Shown in pieces: positions 1-7,906 of a DNA stretch of 64,000 bases. The DNA comes from Sphaerisporangium siamense (GTDB lineage Bacteria; Actinomycetota; Actinomycetes; Streptosporangiales; Streptosporangiaceae): positions 2,914,001-2,978,000 of the forward strand of contig NZ_JACHND010000001.1 in NCBI RefSeq assembly GCF_014205275.1, in the 5' to 3' direction. Each line of letters begins with the position of its first letter. The first letter of the stretch is position 1. Both the position numbers and the translations under genes were made by a program. The notes under the pieces are model-generated. The model ran no database searches. It saw only the letters and a program-made list of their open reading frames with translations, and was not told where the DNA came from.

Positions 1-189
1 CTCGGCGCGCTCCTCCTTGATCGTCAGGGCGCGCGCGCGGAACACGGGGTCGTCGTTGTCGGCGTACTTCTGCATGATCGCCTTCACGGACTCCGCTTCG
101 ATCCGCGCCTGGGCGGGGTCGTAGACACCGCAGGGCAGGTCGCAGTGCGCGGAGGCGACATGGCTAGGCCGCAACAGTCGTGCGAGCAT
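1..189 (-). CDS. sodN: Nickel superoxide dismutase (partial, 3' end outside window)
   Basis: Cytoplasmic Ni-dependent superoxide dismutase. The ATG at 187-189 is preceded on the minus strand by an AAGGAAGGAAA-type ribosome site. The 63 visible codons contain a short N-terminal propeptide (about 14 residues, ending SHVASA) followed by the diagnostic nickel hook HCDLPCGVYDP. In this family the His becomes residue 1 after proteolytic removal of the propeptide, and His1, Cys2 and Cys6 ligate nickel. The reading frame is open to the window edge, so the C-terminal half is missing here. The neighbouring peptidase sodX is divergent, whereas in Streptomyces sodX usually follows sodN in the same direction. 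Identification from the hook motif is very secure. Confidence 0.96.
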   Translation of the reverse strand, partial: MLARLLRPSHVASAHCDLPCGVYDPAQARIEAESVKAIMQKYADNDDPVFRARALTIKEERAE

Positions 190-289
190 CGGTTTCCTTC
201 CTTGATGCTGATATCAGACAGCACTGTCCAGTGCCCAACTTACTCTCGTTGATTCGCCCGGGCGGCGGGGGATGGAGGCGACGCCGGTC
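190..289. promoter_or_regulatory. sodN/sodX divergent control region
   Basis: A 100-base divergent spacer. It contains a perfect 10-base palindrome CTGATATCAG (208-217) and an imperfect palindrome CACTGTCCAGTG (222-233). Both are candidate operators; in other actinomycetes sodN is repressed by the nickel regulator Nur, but I do not see a clear Nur box, so the regulator is unknown. Confidence 0.4.
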
Positions 290-652
290 ATGGTTCGGAT
301 CATGCGGATACGGGTCGAGGGGGAGTCGATGTCCCCCGCGCTACGGCCCGGCGACTGGCTGGTGGTGCGCCGCGGCGCGCCCGTGCGTCCGGGCGACGTG
401 GTCCTCGCCCGGCTGCCCGGCGATCCGGACACCATGATCGTCAAGCGTGCGGCGTGGCGGGAAGCCGGCGGGTGGTGGCTGGAGAGCGACAACCAGCGGG
501 CCCCCGGCCGTAAGGACAGCTGGGATTTCGGCGCCGTGCCCGTCCCCCTCGTGCTCGGCCGGGTGGTGTTCCGCTACTGGCCGCCCGGCCGCGTCGGCGG
601 CGTCGGCGGCGCGGGCGGCGACGGAGGTCCCGTCACGCGGGACGGCCGCTGA
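290..652 (+). CDS. sodX: Nickel-type superoxide dismutase maturation protease
   Basis: S26-family signal-peptidase-like protein that trims the SodN propeptide to expose the nickel-binding His1. Near the N-terminus it has GESMSPALRPGD, containing the nucleophile Ser of the S26 box, and about 40 residues later MIVKRAAW with the general-base Lys. There is no obvious membrane anchor, as expected for the cytosolic SodX. Starts at 272, 290 and 302 are in frame; 290 is preferred because GGAGG lies 11 bases upstream, but this is not certain. The last ~30 residues are a Gly-rich tail. The gene converges with and overlaps the end of the CGNR gene by 20 bases. Its position beside sodN supports the call. 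Confidence 0.88.
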   Translation: MVRIMRIRVEGESMSPALRPGDWLVVRRGAPVRPGDVVLARLPGDPDTMIVKRAAWREAGGWWLESDNQRAPGRKDSWDFGAVPVPLVLGRVVFRYWPPGRVGGVGGAGGDGGPVTRDGR

Positions 653-1187
653 GCTCGCGGCGGCGCGCCCGGTAGGCGGCCACGTTGGCGCGGCTGGCGC
701 AGCGCTCGGAGCAGTAGCGGCGCGACCGGTTGGAGGAGGTGTCGAGGTACACCCGGCGGCAGGGCGCGGCCTGGCACAGCCCGAGCCTGTCCACGCCCAG
801 CTCGGTGACCAGGGCCGTCAGGCCCATGACCGCGCCGGTGGCGTACTCGTCGCCGAGCCGCCCGCCCTCGGTGAGGTGCAGGTGCCAGCGCTGCCCGTCG
901 TGGCGGGAGATCTGCGGATGGACGGGCCTGCGGACCAGCAGCGAGTTGAGCCGCTGGACGACCCCCTCCTCGTCGCGGACGGCCGCGGCGGCGAAGACGG
1001 CGGCCAGCTCGGCGCGCAGCTCGCGCAGCTCGCGCAGGTCCTCGCGGGTGAGGCGTCCCGCGTGCGCGGCGCGGCCGGCCTCGACCAGGAACCGCCGGGC
1101 GCCTTCGAGGGAGTCCAAGGGCTCTTCGCTGTTGACGAGCAGGACGGCCAGCTCGGCGTATGACGTCAGATCCACGTGGAGTGCCAC
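633..1187 (-). CDS. CGNR zinc-finger/ABATE-domain protein, putative regulator
   Basis: Probable transcription regulator of the CGNR family. The N-terminal ~120 residues match the ABATE-like domain (VDLTSYAELAVLLVNSEEP opening). The C-terminus has the CGNR-type zinc finger: LCQAAPCRRVYLD followed by RRYCSERCASRANVAAYRARR, giving two Cys pairs and a basic tail suited to DNA contact. The GTG at 1185-1187 is chosen because family members begin right before the LHVDLTSYAE stretch; an in-frame ATG at 1286 would add an atypical 33-residue leader. No ligand or target can be inferred. Confidence 0.85.
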   Translation of the reverse strand: MALHVDLTSYAELAVLLVNSEEPLDSLEGARRFLVEAGRAAHAGRLTREDLRELRELRAELAAVFAAAAVRDEEGVVQRLNSLLVRRPVHPQISRHDGQRWHLHLTEGGRLGDEYATGAVMGLTALVTELGVDRLGLCQAAPCRRVYLDTSSNRSRRYCSERCASRANVAAYRARRRELSGRPA

Positions 1188-1641
1188 CCGTTGTAAGAGA
1201 CGAGTAATGATTCCGGGTATTACATCGAGTATCGCACGGCCGGGGGGCGCGGCGGCGGACGACGGGACCGCCCGCTGGCCGAACAACGTTCGGAATGATG
1301 TGTGGGGATGGGCCCGTGGCCGTATCCGGATGGCATTACGAGGTGACGGGTACCGCTGGGGGTAATGCGGGCTTCGCCCCGGGTATGTGCAGTTAGGGGG
1401 AATGACGCAGCTATATAGCTAGGTGGAATCCGGTGCCGGCGGGCGACCGCGCGCTCTTCTGTGGCGCAGCCGACACCGGCGGGCGGCGTTCCGTATGGCA
1501 CAATCGAGCAACGGGTGACCCCCGTACCCCCTCACGAGACGACCGTCAACGGCGACGGTATCCGGGCGGCTACAGAAGCCTGGGCCCTCGCCTGCCCGCG
1601 GCGTTCACCGAAGGAATCCGTCCTTACACACAGGGGTCGCT
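1188..1641. promoter_or_regulatory. Intergenic region between CGNR regulator and malic enzyme
   Basis: A 454-base divergent spacer with no supportable gene. It holds a perfect 12-base palindrome AGCTATATAGCT at 1409-1420 and a relatively AT-rich stretch around it, a reasonable place for promoters. The ~140 bases before the malic enzyme are GC-rich and may form a structured leader; I recognise no known riboswitch. Confidence 0.35.
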
Positions 1642-2832
1642 GTGGCAGTCACGCCGTTCTCCGCTTCTCTCGAATCCCTCGACGTCGATCCGGTCTTCGC
1701 CGTGCACCGCGGCGGCAAGATCGAGGTGCGTTCCACCATTCCCGTCCGTGACGCGGACGACCTCTCGCTCGCCTACACGCCGGGCGTGGCCCGCGTGTGC
1801 ACCGCCATCGCCGACCAGCCCGACCTGGTCAACGACTACACCTGGGTCGGCGGCACCGTGGCGGTGGTCTCCGACGGCACGGCCGTGCTCGGCCTCGGCG
1901 ACATCGGCCCGGCCGCCGCCATGCCCGTCATGGAGGGCAAGGCGCTGCTGTTCAAGGAGTTCGCCGGCGTCGACGCCGTGCCGATCTGCCTCGACTGCAC
2001 CGACGTGGACGCCCTGGTGGAGACCGTCGTCCGGCTCGCGCCCTCCTTCGGCGGCATCAACCTGGAGGACATCAGCGCGCCCCGCTGCTTCGAGGTCGAG
2101 GAGCGGCTGCGCGAGCGGCTCTCGATCCCCGTCTTCCACGACGACCAGCACGGCACGGCCATTGTCGTGACGGCCGCCCTGCGCAACGCCGCCCGCGTGA
2201 CCGGCCGCTCGCTCGGTGACCTGCGCGCGGTGGTGGCGGGCGCCGGCGCCTCCGGCGTGGCGGTGACCAGGATGCTGCTCAACGCCGGCATCGGCGACAT
2301 CGCCGTGTCCGACTCCAAGGGCATGATCTACCAGGGCCGCGAAGGGCTGAACCCGTCCAAGCAGGCGCTGGCCGAGGTCACCAACCGCGGCGGCTACACC
2401 GGCTCCACTGAGGAGGCCCTGGCCGGGGCGGACGTCTTCGTCGGCCTGTCCGGCTCCACCCTCCCCGAGGGCGCCGTGGCCTCCATGGCGGGCGACGCGA
2501 TCGTGTTCGCCCTGTCCAACCCCACGCCCGAGGTCCTCCCCGAGGTCGCCCGGCGGCACGCGCGCGTGGTGGCGACCGGCCGCTCCGACTTCCCCAACCA
2601 GATCAACAACGTGCTCGCCTTCCCCGGCGTGTTCCGCGGCGCCCTCGACGTCCGGGCCTCCACCATCACCGAGTCCATGAAGGTCGCCGCGGCCGACGCG
2701 CTCGCCGAGGTCGTCGGCGAGCACCTCTCGGCCGACTACATCATCCCGAGCCCGTTCGACCAGCGCGTCGCCCCCGCGGTGGCCTCGGCCGTGGCCCACC
2801 AGGCCCGGCTGGACGGCGTCGCCCGCAGGTAG
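1642..2832 (+). CDS. NAD(P)-dependent malic enzyme
   Basis: Oxidative decarboxylation of malate to pyruvate, linking the TCA cycle to gluconeogenesis and lipid precursors. The 396-residue length fits the short bacterial malic enzymes without a phosphotransacetylase tail. Visible hallmarks are [12 protein letters not shown] near residue 50, the substrate/metal region [16 protein letters not shown] and [13 protein letters not shown], and the Rossmann loop [12 protein letters not shown]. The GTG start at 1642 is used; upstream ATG choices are not in frame with the conserved N-terminus. The gene is monocistronic, ending before a palindrome and a strong hairpin terminator. Confidence 0.95.
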   Translation: MAVTPFSASLESLDVDPVFAVHRGGKIEVRSTIPVRDADDLSLAYTPGVARVCTAIADQPDLVNDYTWVGGTVAVVSDGTAVLGLGDIGPAAAMPVMEGKALLFKEFAGVDAVPICLDCTDVDALVETVVRLAPSFGGINLEDISAPRCFEVEERLRERLSIPVFHDDQHGTAIVVTAALRNAARVTGRSLGDLRAVVAGAGASGVAVTRMLLNAGIGDIAVSDSKGMIYQGREGLNPSKQALAEVTNRGGYTGSTEEALAGADVFVGLSGSTLPEGAVASMAGDAIVFALSNPTPEVLPEVARRHARVVATGRSDFPNQINNVLAFPGVFRGALDVRASTITESMKVAAADALAEVVGEHLSADYIIPSPFDQRVAPAVASAVAHQARLDGVARR

Positions 2833-2864
2833 GCGCCCGCGGTTCCGCCGCCGTGGCTCACGAA

Positions 2865-2880
2865 GTCCTATATATAGGAC
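2865..2880. promoter_or_regulatory. Perfect 16-base palindrome downstream of malic enzyme
   Basis: GTCCTATATATAGGAC is a perfect palindrome 32 bases after the malic enzyme stop. It is AT-rich at its centre in an otherwise GC-rich area. It could be an operator, but there is no gene start immediately next to it; it may be part of transcript termination. Confidence 0.35.
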
Positions 2881-2931
2881 AACTCCGACACGCCCGGCTC
2901 GCTCCCGCCGCGTGAGGTCCGTGAGACGCCG

Positions 2932-2963
2932 AGCGGGGCCCGGCCTGGTGGCCGGGCCCCGCT
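2932..2963. terminator. Hairpin terminator between convergent genes
   Basis: A perfect 13-base-pair stem (agcggggcccggc / gccgggccccgct) with loop CTGGTG, between the convergent malic enzyme and first protease gene. It can serve both strands; there is no U-tract, as is usual in actinomycetes. Confidence 0.85.
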
Positions 2964-2997
2964 GTGTCGCCGGGATGTCGATGTCGCCGGGATGAGG

Positions 2998-4074
2998 TCA
3001 GCGGATGGAACCGGACCACATGTTGGCGGCCTTGCGGTACACCGCGTAGGTCTCGCCGTCGAAGTACGGCGAGCTGCTGAAGTCGTACCTGCCGTTGCCG
3101 TCGGAGTCGCCGAGCAGGCTCGTCACGCCGTTGATGTAGCCGAGCCGCTTGGTGCTGCTGTAGCCGTCGATCCACGGAGCGCCGGCCGCGCCCGCCGTCA
3201 TGGAGCACTTGACGGCGATCTGCGCCTCGGCCTTGTAGGCGGCCACGACGCCCGCGGGCTTGGTCTTGCCGTAGCACCACTTCGGCGTGACGCCCGTGTA
3301 GGGCCTGTCACCGTCGGGGTGCGGGCCCGCCGGGTAACCGAAGACGTAGACCGGACGGCCGATCTTCTGGTTCCACGCGAAGCCCTGGCCACCGACGTTG
3401 TCGCCGAGGCGCCCGGCGTCCTTCCAGGTCCGCGCGTCGATGCCGTTGTAGACGGTGACGAAGGCGTAGTCGCTGTCGTAGTCCTCGTACACCGCGAGGT
3501 CGTAGTGGGTGTAGGCGGACTTGCCGACGTAGATGCCCCAGGGGGCCTTGCCCTGGTAGTAGCCGGGGATGAACACCCAGCGGTCCAGCGTCTCGCGGTT
3601 GAGGTCGGTGTTGTAGACGCAGTGACCGGCCGTCGCGACCAGGTTGTGGTACTTGCTCTGGACCGACGAGGCCGAGCACCAGTACGGCTTGCCGTTGACC
3701 CGGAAGAACACCTTGCCGATCGTGCGCGGCAGGTTGACGTTCTTGACCTTGGTCGGCTTGACCTTCTCCTGCCCGATCGGCGGGACGGTGCCGGTCTTGC
3801 CGTCCGGGGCCGCGTCGCTGCCGCCGAACTTGACCTTGCCCTTGACCGCGGTGTCGTTGGAGTAACGGGTGGCGGCCTTGAGCTGCCGGCCGCCGTTCGC
3901 GCTCCAGAACTTGGCGGTGTCGTTCGCCTTGCCCTTGCTGGAGGCGAGGGAGACGTTCGTCGGCTGAGGCTTGGCCTGGGCCTCGGCGGACGAGGTGAGA
4001 GCGGCGCCGATCAGACCGGTGGCGGTGACGGCGGCGCCCAGCGGGAGGGTGAGGTGCTTGGCTCGGATTGTCAT
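2998..4074 (-). CDS. Secreted trypsin/V8-like serine peptidase homologue, catalytic Ser replaced by Ala
   Basis: First of six paralogues in a row (358 residues). The N-terminus is a Sec signal (RAKHLTLPLGAAVTATGL, Ala-rich cleavage zone near residue 32), followed by a ~80-residue pro-region and the protease domain. His151 (ATAGHC) and Asp202 (DSDYAFV) are present, but the nucleophile motif GSSGGPW of its siblings reads GAAGAPW here: Ser to Ala at residue 297, and the following oxyanion-side Gly also changed to Ala. The DNA (GCG GCC GGC GCT) shows clean substitutions with no frameshift, and the rest is well conserved, so this is probably a selected pseudoenzyme rather than a decayed gene. Lacks the insertion found in three siblings. 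RBS AAGGAG lies upstream of the ATG. Confidence 0.9.
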   Translation of the reverse strand: MTIRAKHLTLPLGAAVTATGLIGAALTSSAEAQAKPQPTNVSLASSKGKANDTAKFWSANGGRQLKAATRYSNDTAVKGKVKFGGSDAAPDGKTGTVPPIGQEKVKPTKVKNVNLPRTIGKVFFRVNGKPYWCSASSVQSKYHNLVATAGHCVYNTDLNRETLDRWVFIPGYYQGKAPWGIYVGKSAYTHYDLAVYEDYDSDYAFVTVYNGIDARTWKDAGRLGDNVGGQGFAWNQKIGRPVYVFGYPAGPHPDGDRPYTGVTPKWCYGKTKPAGVVAAYKAEAQIAVKCSMTAGAAGAPWIDGYSSTKRLGYINGVTSLLGDSDGNGRYDFSSSPYFDGETYAVYRKAANMWSGSIR

Positions 4075-4109
4075 ATAACTCCTTGTCTTCCATGGTTCAT
4101 CACTTATGA

Positions 4110-4131
4110 CCCATGGGTCCCAAAGGGATGA
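4110..4131 (-). promoter_or_regulatory. Conserved protease-array upstream box (copy 1)
   Basis: On the minus strand this reads ATCCCTTTGGGACCCATGG-like, about 40 bases upstream of the start codon. The core CCCTTT plus a CATGG-like element recurs at similar distance in other array members (7413, 9507, 12954), suggesting a shared promoter or 5' leader element. Confidence 0.4.
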
Positions 4132-4297
4132 CTTCGAGCCTATGCGGCTTCTTTACCTCCGCCATATGTGAAAACCGACATTAGTGGACATATGGGCAGT
4201 AACGGGTGGCTGATGTCAGGGAAACCTCACCTCTGGGTGAGGTTGAAATGTGAGATCTGTAAGCATCCGGCGGGCCGGTCGCGCTCCTTGACGCGAA

Positions 4298-4321
4298 AGG
4301 GCCCGGCCGAAGCCGGGCCCT
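4298..4321 (-). terminator. Hairpin terminator of the second protease gene
   Basis: A 10-base-pair perfect stem agggcccggc / gccgggccct with a CGAA tetraloop, located 56 bases after the stop of the 4377-5474 gene. It separates that gene from the next protease, so the genes are likely transcribed individually. Confidence 0.8.
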
Positions 4322-4376
4322 GAGAACGTCGCCCGGAGCCCTCACCTCATGGGTGCCCCGCCCCGGACCGCGTGGT

Positions 4377-5474
4377 TCACTTGGTGATCGAACCCGACCA
4401 CAGGTTGGCCGCGGCCTTGTAGATCGCGTAGGTCTCGCTGTCGAAGTACGGCGAGGTCGCGAAGTCGTAGCGCTGGTTGCCGTCGGAGTCGCCGACCAGG
4501 CTCGTCACGCCGTTGATGTAACCGAGACGCTTGGTGCTGCTGTACTGGGCGATCCAGGGGCCGCCCGACGAGCCGGCGGTCATCGAGCACTTGATGGCGA
4601 CCTGCGCCTCGGCCTTGAACGCGCTCGCGGCGCCCGCGGCGACGGTCTTGCCGTAGCAGTACTTCGGCGTGAGGCCGGTGTAGGGCATGTCGCCGTCGGG
4701 GTGCGGGCCCGCGGGGTAGCCGAAGGCGTACACGAGCTGGCCGATCCGCTGGTTCCAGCTGAAGCCCTGGCCGCCGACGTTGTCACCGAGGCGCCCGGCG
4801 TCCACCCACTTGGGGGAGTTCCAGCTCGCCGCCGTCACACCGTTGTAGACGGTGACGAAGGCGTAGTCGCTGTCGAAGTCCTCGTAGTTGGCGAAGTCGT
4901 AGTGCGTGTAAGCCGACTTGCCGACGTAGATGCCCCAGGGGGCCTTGCCCTGGTAGTAGCCCGGGATGAACACCCACTCGTCGAGGGTGTCGCGGTTGCC
5001 GTCCACGTCGTAGACGCAGTGACCGGCGGTGGCCACCAGGTTGCGGTACTTGCCCTGGATGGAGGAGGCCGAGCACCAGTAGTCCTTGCCGTCCAGGCGG
5101 AAGAACACCTTGCCGATGGTGCGCGGCAGGTTGACGTTCTTCACCTTGGTCGGGGTGATCTTCTCCTGGCCGATCGGGGGGACGACCCCGGTCTTGCCGT
5201 CGGGGGCCGCGTCACCGCCACCGAGCTTGATCTTGCCCTGCACGGCCGCGTCGTCGGTGAACTTGGCGGCGGCCTTGAGGCGCTTGCCGTTGCCGGCGGT
5301 CCACGCCTTCACGGTCTTCAGGGCCTGCGCCTTGCTCGTGGCCAGGCCGTCGGAAGCGGGAGCGGCGGCCGTGGTGGCGGCCGTCGCGGAGGTGGTGAGG
5401 GTTGCCGCGATCATGCCGGTGGCGATCACCGCGCCACCAAGGGGAAGCACGAAGCGCTTGACTCGGGTGTTCAC
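4377..5474 (-). CDS. Secreted trypsin/V8-like serine peptidase
   Basis: Second paralogue (365 residues), the compact form of the family. The Sec signal MNTRVKRFVLPLGG... ends in an AxA site near residue 32; a pro-region runs to about residue 105. The catalytic triad is intact: His152 (ATAGHC), Asp203 (DSDYAFV) and Ser303 (GSSGGPW). Cys134/Cys153 and Cys273/Cys296 can form disulfides, consistent with an extracellular enzyme. The conserved C-terminal block (STKRLGYINGV, then SPYFDSETYAIYKAAANLWSGSI) is shared by the array. AAGGAGTCTC precedes the ATG. A Crp-like site lies about 245 bases upstream. Substrate specificity cannot be read reliably. Confidence 0.93.
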   Translation of the reverse strand: MNTRVKRFVLPLGGAVIATGMIAATLTTSATAATTAAAPASDGLATSKAQALKTVKAWTAGNGKRLKAAAKFTDDAAVQGKIKLGGGDAAPDGKTGVVPPIGQEKITPTKVKNVNLPRTIGKVFFRLDGKDYWCSASSIQGKYRNLVATAGHCVYDVDGNRDTLDEWVFIPGYYQGKAPWGIYVGKSAYTHYDFANYEDFDSDYAFVTVYNGVTAASWNSPKWVDAGRLGDNVGGQGFSWNQRIGQLVYAFGYPAGPHPDGDMPYTGLTPKYCYGKTVAAGAASAFKAEAQVAIKCSMTAGSSGGPWIAQYSSTKRLGYINGVTSLVGDSDGNQRYDFATSPYFDSETYAIYKAAANLWSGSITK

Positions 5475-5510
5475 TGAGACTCCTTGTCCTGCCGCAGGAG
5501 TAACTCCTGC

Positions 5511-5532
5511 CTCACTAGTCCCATAAGGGGCA
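5511..5532 (-). promoter_or_regulatory. Conserved protease-array upstream box (copy 2, weak)
   Basis: The minus strand reads CTGCCCCTTATGGGACTAG, about 40 bases upstream of the start. It aligns in position with the boxes of the other array members but is the most diverged copy. Confidence 0.3.
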
Positions 5533-5716
5533 GTACGAACCTATAGGTCTGACCATGAGTAACGGGTCAGAAGCCACGTCGGCGAGGCGCTCTTCCGGGC
5601 CGGGCGCCGTCGTGCCGCAGGTGTTCGGGACACCCGCGCCAGTCACAGTCGCACTGGTGGAATCGGTCCAAAACCCCGGATATACGAGCGGCCGGAACGG
5701 CTGATCATGGTCTTGC

Positions 5717-5732
5717 TGTGAGGTAAATCACT
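5717..5732. promoter_or_regulatory. Crp-like palindrome
   Basis: TGTGAGGTAAATCACT matches GTGAnnnnnnTCAC in both half sites. It lies ~245 bases upstream of the start of the protease gene at 4377-5474 and just beyond the terminator of the next gene. Crp-family regulators bind this consensus in actinobacteria. Confidence 0.55.
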
Positions 5733-5764
5733 TCAAGAGCCGTTGAAGCCTCGCCGTCAAACGC

Positions 5765-5796
5765 CGCAGGACCCGGCACGAGTGCCGGGTCCTGCG
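5765..5796 (-). terminator. Hairpin terminator of the third protease gene
   Basis: A perfect 14-base-pair stem cgcaggacccggca / tgccgggtcctgcg with loop CGAG. The same stem core and loop occur at 7831-7858 after the fourth protease, showing that the duplication unit included the terminator. Confidence 0.85.
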
Positions 5797-5838
5797 GGTG
5801 AACCTGTCCTAGCGAACCAGGACGTCGATCAGGTTGGC

Positions 5839-7374
5839 TCAGGCCTTGGTGACCAGGGAGCCGTCCTTCTCGACGATCGAGCCGGACCACAGGTTGGCCG
5901 CGGCCTTGTAGATCGCGTAGGTCTCGCTGTCGAAGTACGGCGAGGTGCTGAAGTCGATGCGGCCGTTGGCGTCGGCGTCGCCGATGAGGCTGGTGACACC
6001 GTTGACGTAGCCGAGACGCTTGGTGCTGCTGTACTTCAGGAGCCACGGGCCACCGGAGGAGCCGGCGGTCATGGAGCACTTCAGACCGATCTGAGCCTCG
6101 GCCTTGAACGCCGCGGCGGGCTTGGCGGCGAAGGTCTTGCCGTAGCACCACTTCGGCGTGTAGCCCGTGAAGGCCTTGTCGCCGTCGGGGTGCGGAGCCG
6201 CCGGGTAGCCGAAGATGTAGACCGGCTGGCCGATCTTCTGGTTCCAGGTGAAGCCCTGGCCACCGACGTTGTCGCCGAGACGACCCGCGTCCTTGAGGTA
6301 GAAGATGACGTAGACCGTCTTGTAGTACTTCAGCGACGGGGTCTTCTTGACCTTGTACGCCAGGTAGTAGTGCGTGATGGTGTACGCGTGGTCCTGGAGC
6401 AGCTTCTCGCCCGGACCGTTGTAGGCGTTGTAGGTCTCCTCGTTGACGATCTCGGTGTACTTCTTGTCAGGAGCCTGCTGGAAGTTCTTGCCGGACTTGT
6501 CGTCGGGAGCCTTGGTGTACTCCTCCTTGGTGACTTCCTTGTAGGAGGTCACGCCACCCTCGGTGCCCCAAGGAACGATGTGCTCGGTCCCGGTGTCCTT
6601 GACGGAGACCGGAGCGTCGTCGCCGTACGCGTCCTTCAGCTTCTTGTACTCGTCCTCCTTGATCTCAACCTCGAAGGACTTCTTGTCGCCGTTCCAGGCG
6701 TCGTAGGTCTTCTTGGTGACTTCCTTCTGCCCGGCGTAGGAGATGCCGTTGTAGACGGTCACGAAGGCGTAGTCGCTGTCGAAGTCCTCGTACACGGCGA
6801 AGTCGTAGTGCGTGTACGCGGCCTTACCGACGTAGATGCCCCAGGGAGCCTTGCCCTGGTAGTAGCCCGGGATGAACACCCAGTTGTCCAGAGCGCCGTT
6901 CTGGATGCCCTCGTCGAACACGCAGTGCCCGGCGGTGGAGACCAGGTTGTGGTACTTGCTCTGGATGGAGGACGCGGAGCACCAGTACTCCTTGTCACCC
7001 ACGGTGAAGAACACCTTGCCGATGGTCTTCGGCAGGTTGACGTTCTTGACCTTGGTCGGGGTGACCTTCTCCTGGCCGATCGGGGGAACGACGCCGGCCT
7101 TGCCGTCGGGAGCCGCGTCACCGCCGCCGAGCTTGACCTTGCCTGAGACCTGGCTGTCGTCGGTGTACTGGGTGGCGGCCTTCAGGTTCGCCCCGCTGTT
7201 GGCGGTCCAGTAGTTGCTGATCTTCTTGGCCTCACTGGCGGACGCCAGGGAGACCGTCTTCTTGGCCGGCGCGGTGGCGGCGTTGGCCGAGGTGACCAGA
7301 GTGGCGCCGATCATGCTGGTGGCGGCGATGGCGCCACCCAGGGGCAGGGCGAGACGCTTGACTCGGGTGTTCAA
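5839..7374 (-). CDS. Secreted serine peptidase with Tyr-repeat insertion
   Basis: Third paralogue, 511 residues. The TTG at 7372-7374 is the start: AAGGAG sits 5 bases upstream and the next residues (NTRVKRLALPLGG) match the signal peptides of the siblings. Triad His150 (STAGHC), Asp201 (DSDYAFV) and Ser440 (GSSGGPW) is intact. Between Asp201 and the conserved DAGRLGDNVGGQGF motif lies a ~150-residue insertion (about 211-360) absent from the compact paralogues. It contains four short related units: EVTKKTYDAWNG, EIKEDEYKKL, EVTKEEYTKAP and EIVNEETYNAYNG, then an aromatic-rich strand region. Very similar to the next paralogue, including promoter and terminator, so this pair is a recent duplication. 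Confidence 0.92.
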   Translation of the reverse strand: MNTRVKRLALPLGGAIAATSMIGATLVTSANAATAPAKKTVSLASASEAKKISNYWTANSGANLKAATQYTDDSQVSGKVKLGGGDAAPDGKAGVVPPIGQEKVTPTKVKNVNLPKTIGKVFFTVGDKEYWCSASSIQSKYHNLVSTAGHCVFDEGIQNGALDNWVFIPGYYQGKAPWGIYVGKAAYTHYDFAVYEDFDSDYAFVTVYNGISYAGQKEVTKKTYDAWNGDKKSFEVEIKEDEYKKLKDAYGDDAPVSVKDTGTEHIVPWGTEGGVTSYKEVTKEEYTKAPDDKSGKNFQQAPDKKYTEIVNEETYNAYNGPGEKLLQDHAYTITHYYLAYKVKKTPSLKYYKTVYVIFYLKDAGRLGDNVGGQGFTWNQKIGQPVYIFGYPAAPHPDGDKAFTGYTPKWCYGKTFAAKPAAAFKAEAQIGLKCSMTAGSSGGPWLLKYSSTKRLGYVNGVTSLIGDADANGRIDFSTSPYFDSETYAIYKAAANLWSGSIVEKDGSLVTKA

Positions 7375-7412
7375 GGAAACTCCTTGGGCTGTCGTGGAAC
7401 GCAATCGGCGTC

Positions 7413-7434
7413 CCATGCGTCAGTAAAGGGATAG
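7413..7434 (-). promoter_or_regulatory. Conserved protease-array upstream box (copy 3)
   Basis: The minus strand reads GCTATCCCTTTACTGACGCA, identical in its core to the copy at 9507-9528. It lies ~40-60 bases before the TTG start. TATCCC could act as a -10 element. Confidence 0.5.
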
Positions 7435-7649
7435 CTAGGAAGATACAGAGTTGATCTTGGGCTGTGTGCGGCATTCGAGCGGATTTTTTACCCTCGCCCT
7501 AGCGTGATCTCTTCGTAACCATTTGGTGAGCGCGTCGTGTCATGCGCGCCGATCGTGAAGTGTCTGACTCGTTGCAGATCAGCGGGGTTGACTACGCTGT
7601 GAGCCTTATGTGACTCAGGGGGTCGGCCCCGCCCCGTGTTCATCTTGAA

Positions 7650-7665
7650 TGTGACCTACATCACA
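7650..7665. promoter_or_regulatory. Crp-like palindrome
   Basis: TGTGACCTACATCACA is a perfect match to TGTGAnnnnnnTCACA. It lies 276 bases upstream of the third protease start, the same distance as the site at 9744 from the fourth protease start. Confidence 0.65.
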
Positions 7666-7830
7666 CTGGTCCAGTGGAGCCGAAACGGCCGCTGCTGCGT
7701 CTAAATGCGCCCGATTTCACGGGCGGTGACGCGCCCAGTGCGGCCCGCGCTCGCCTCCGGCCCTTCCGCGAGCTCCCGTGGGCGGCCCCCGCGAGGGGCC
7801 GGCCCTGTCCGATGCCCCCGTAAACGCCGA

Positions 7831-7858
7831 CAGGACCCGGCACGAGTGCCGGGTCCTG
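7831..7858 (-). terminator. Hairpin terminator of the fourth protease gene
   Basis: A 12-base-pair stem caggacccggca / tgccgggtcctg with loop CGAG, identical in sequence to the core of the hairpin at 5765-5796. Confidence 0.85.
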
Positions 7859-7906
7859 CGGGTGGAACCGTGTCCTAGCGAACTAGAACGTCATGCGAGG
7901 CCAGAC

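Noticed and set aside
4200..4290. TGTGAGATCTGTAAGC near 4250 considered as a Crp-like site for the first protease
   Set aside because: Only one half site (TGTGA) matches; the second half is not TCACA.
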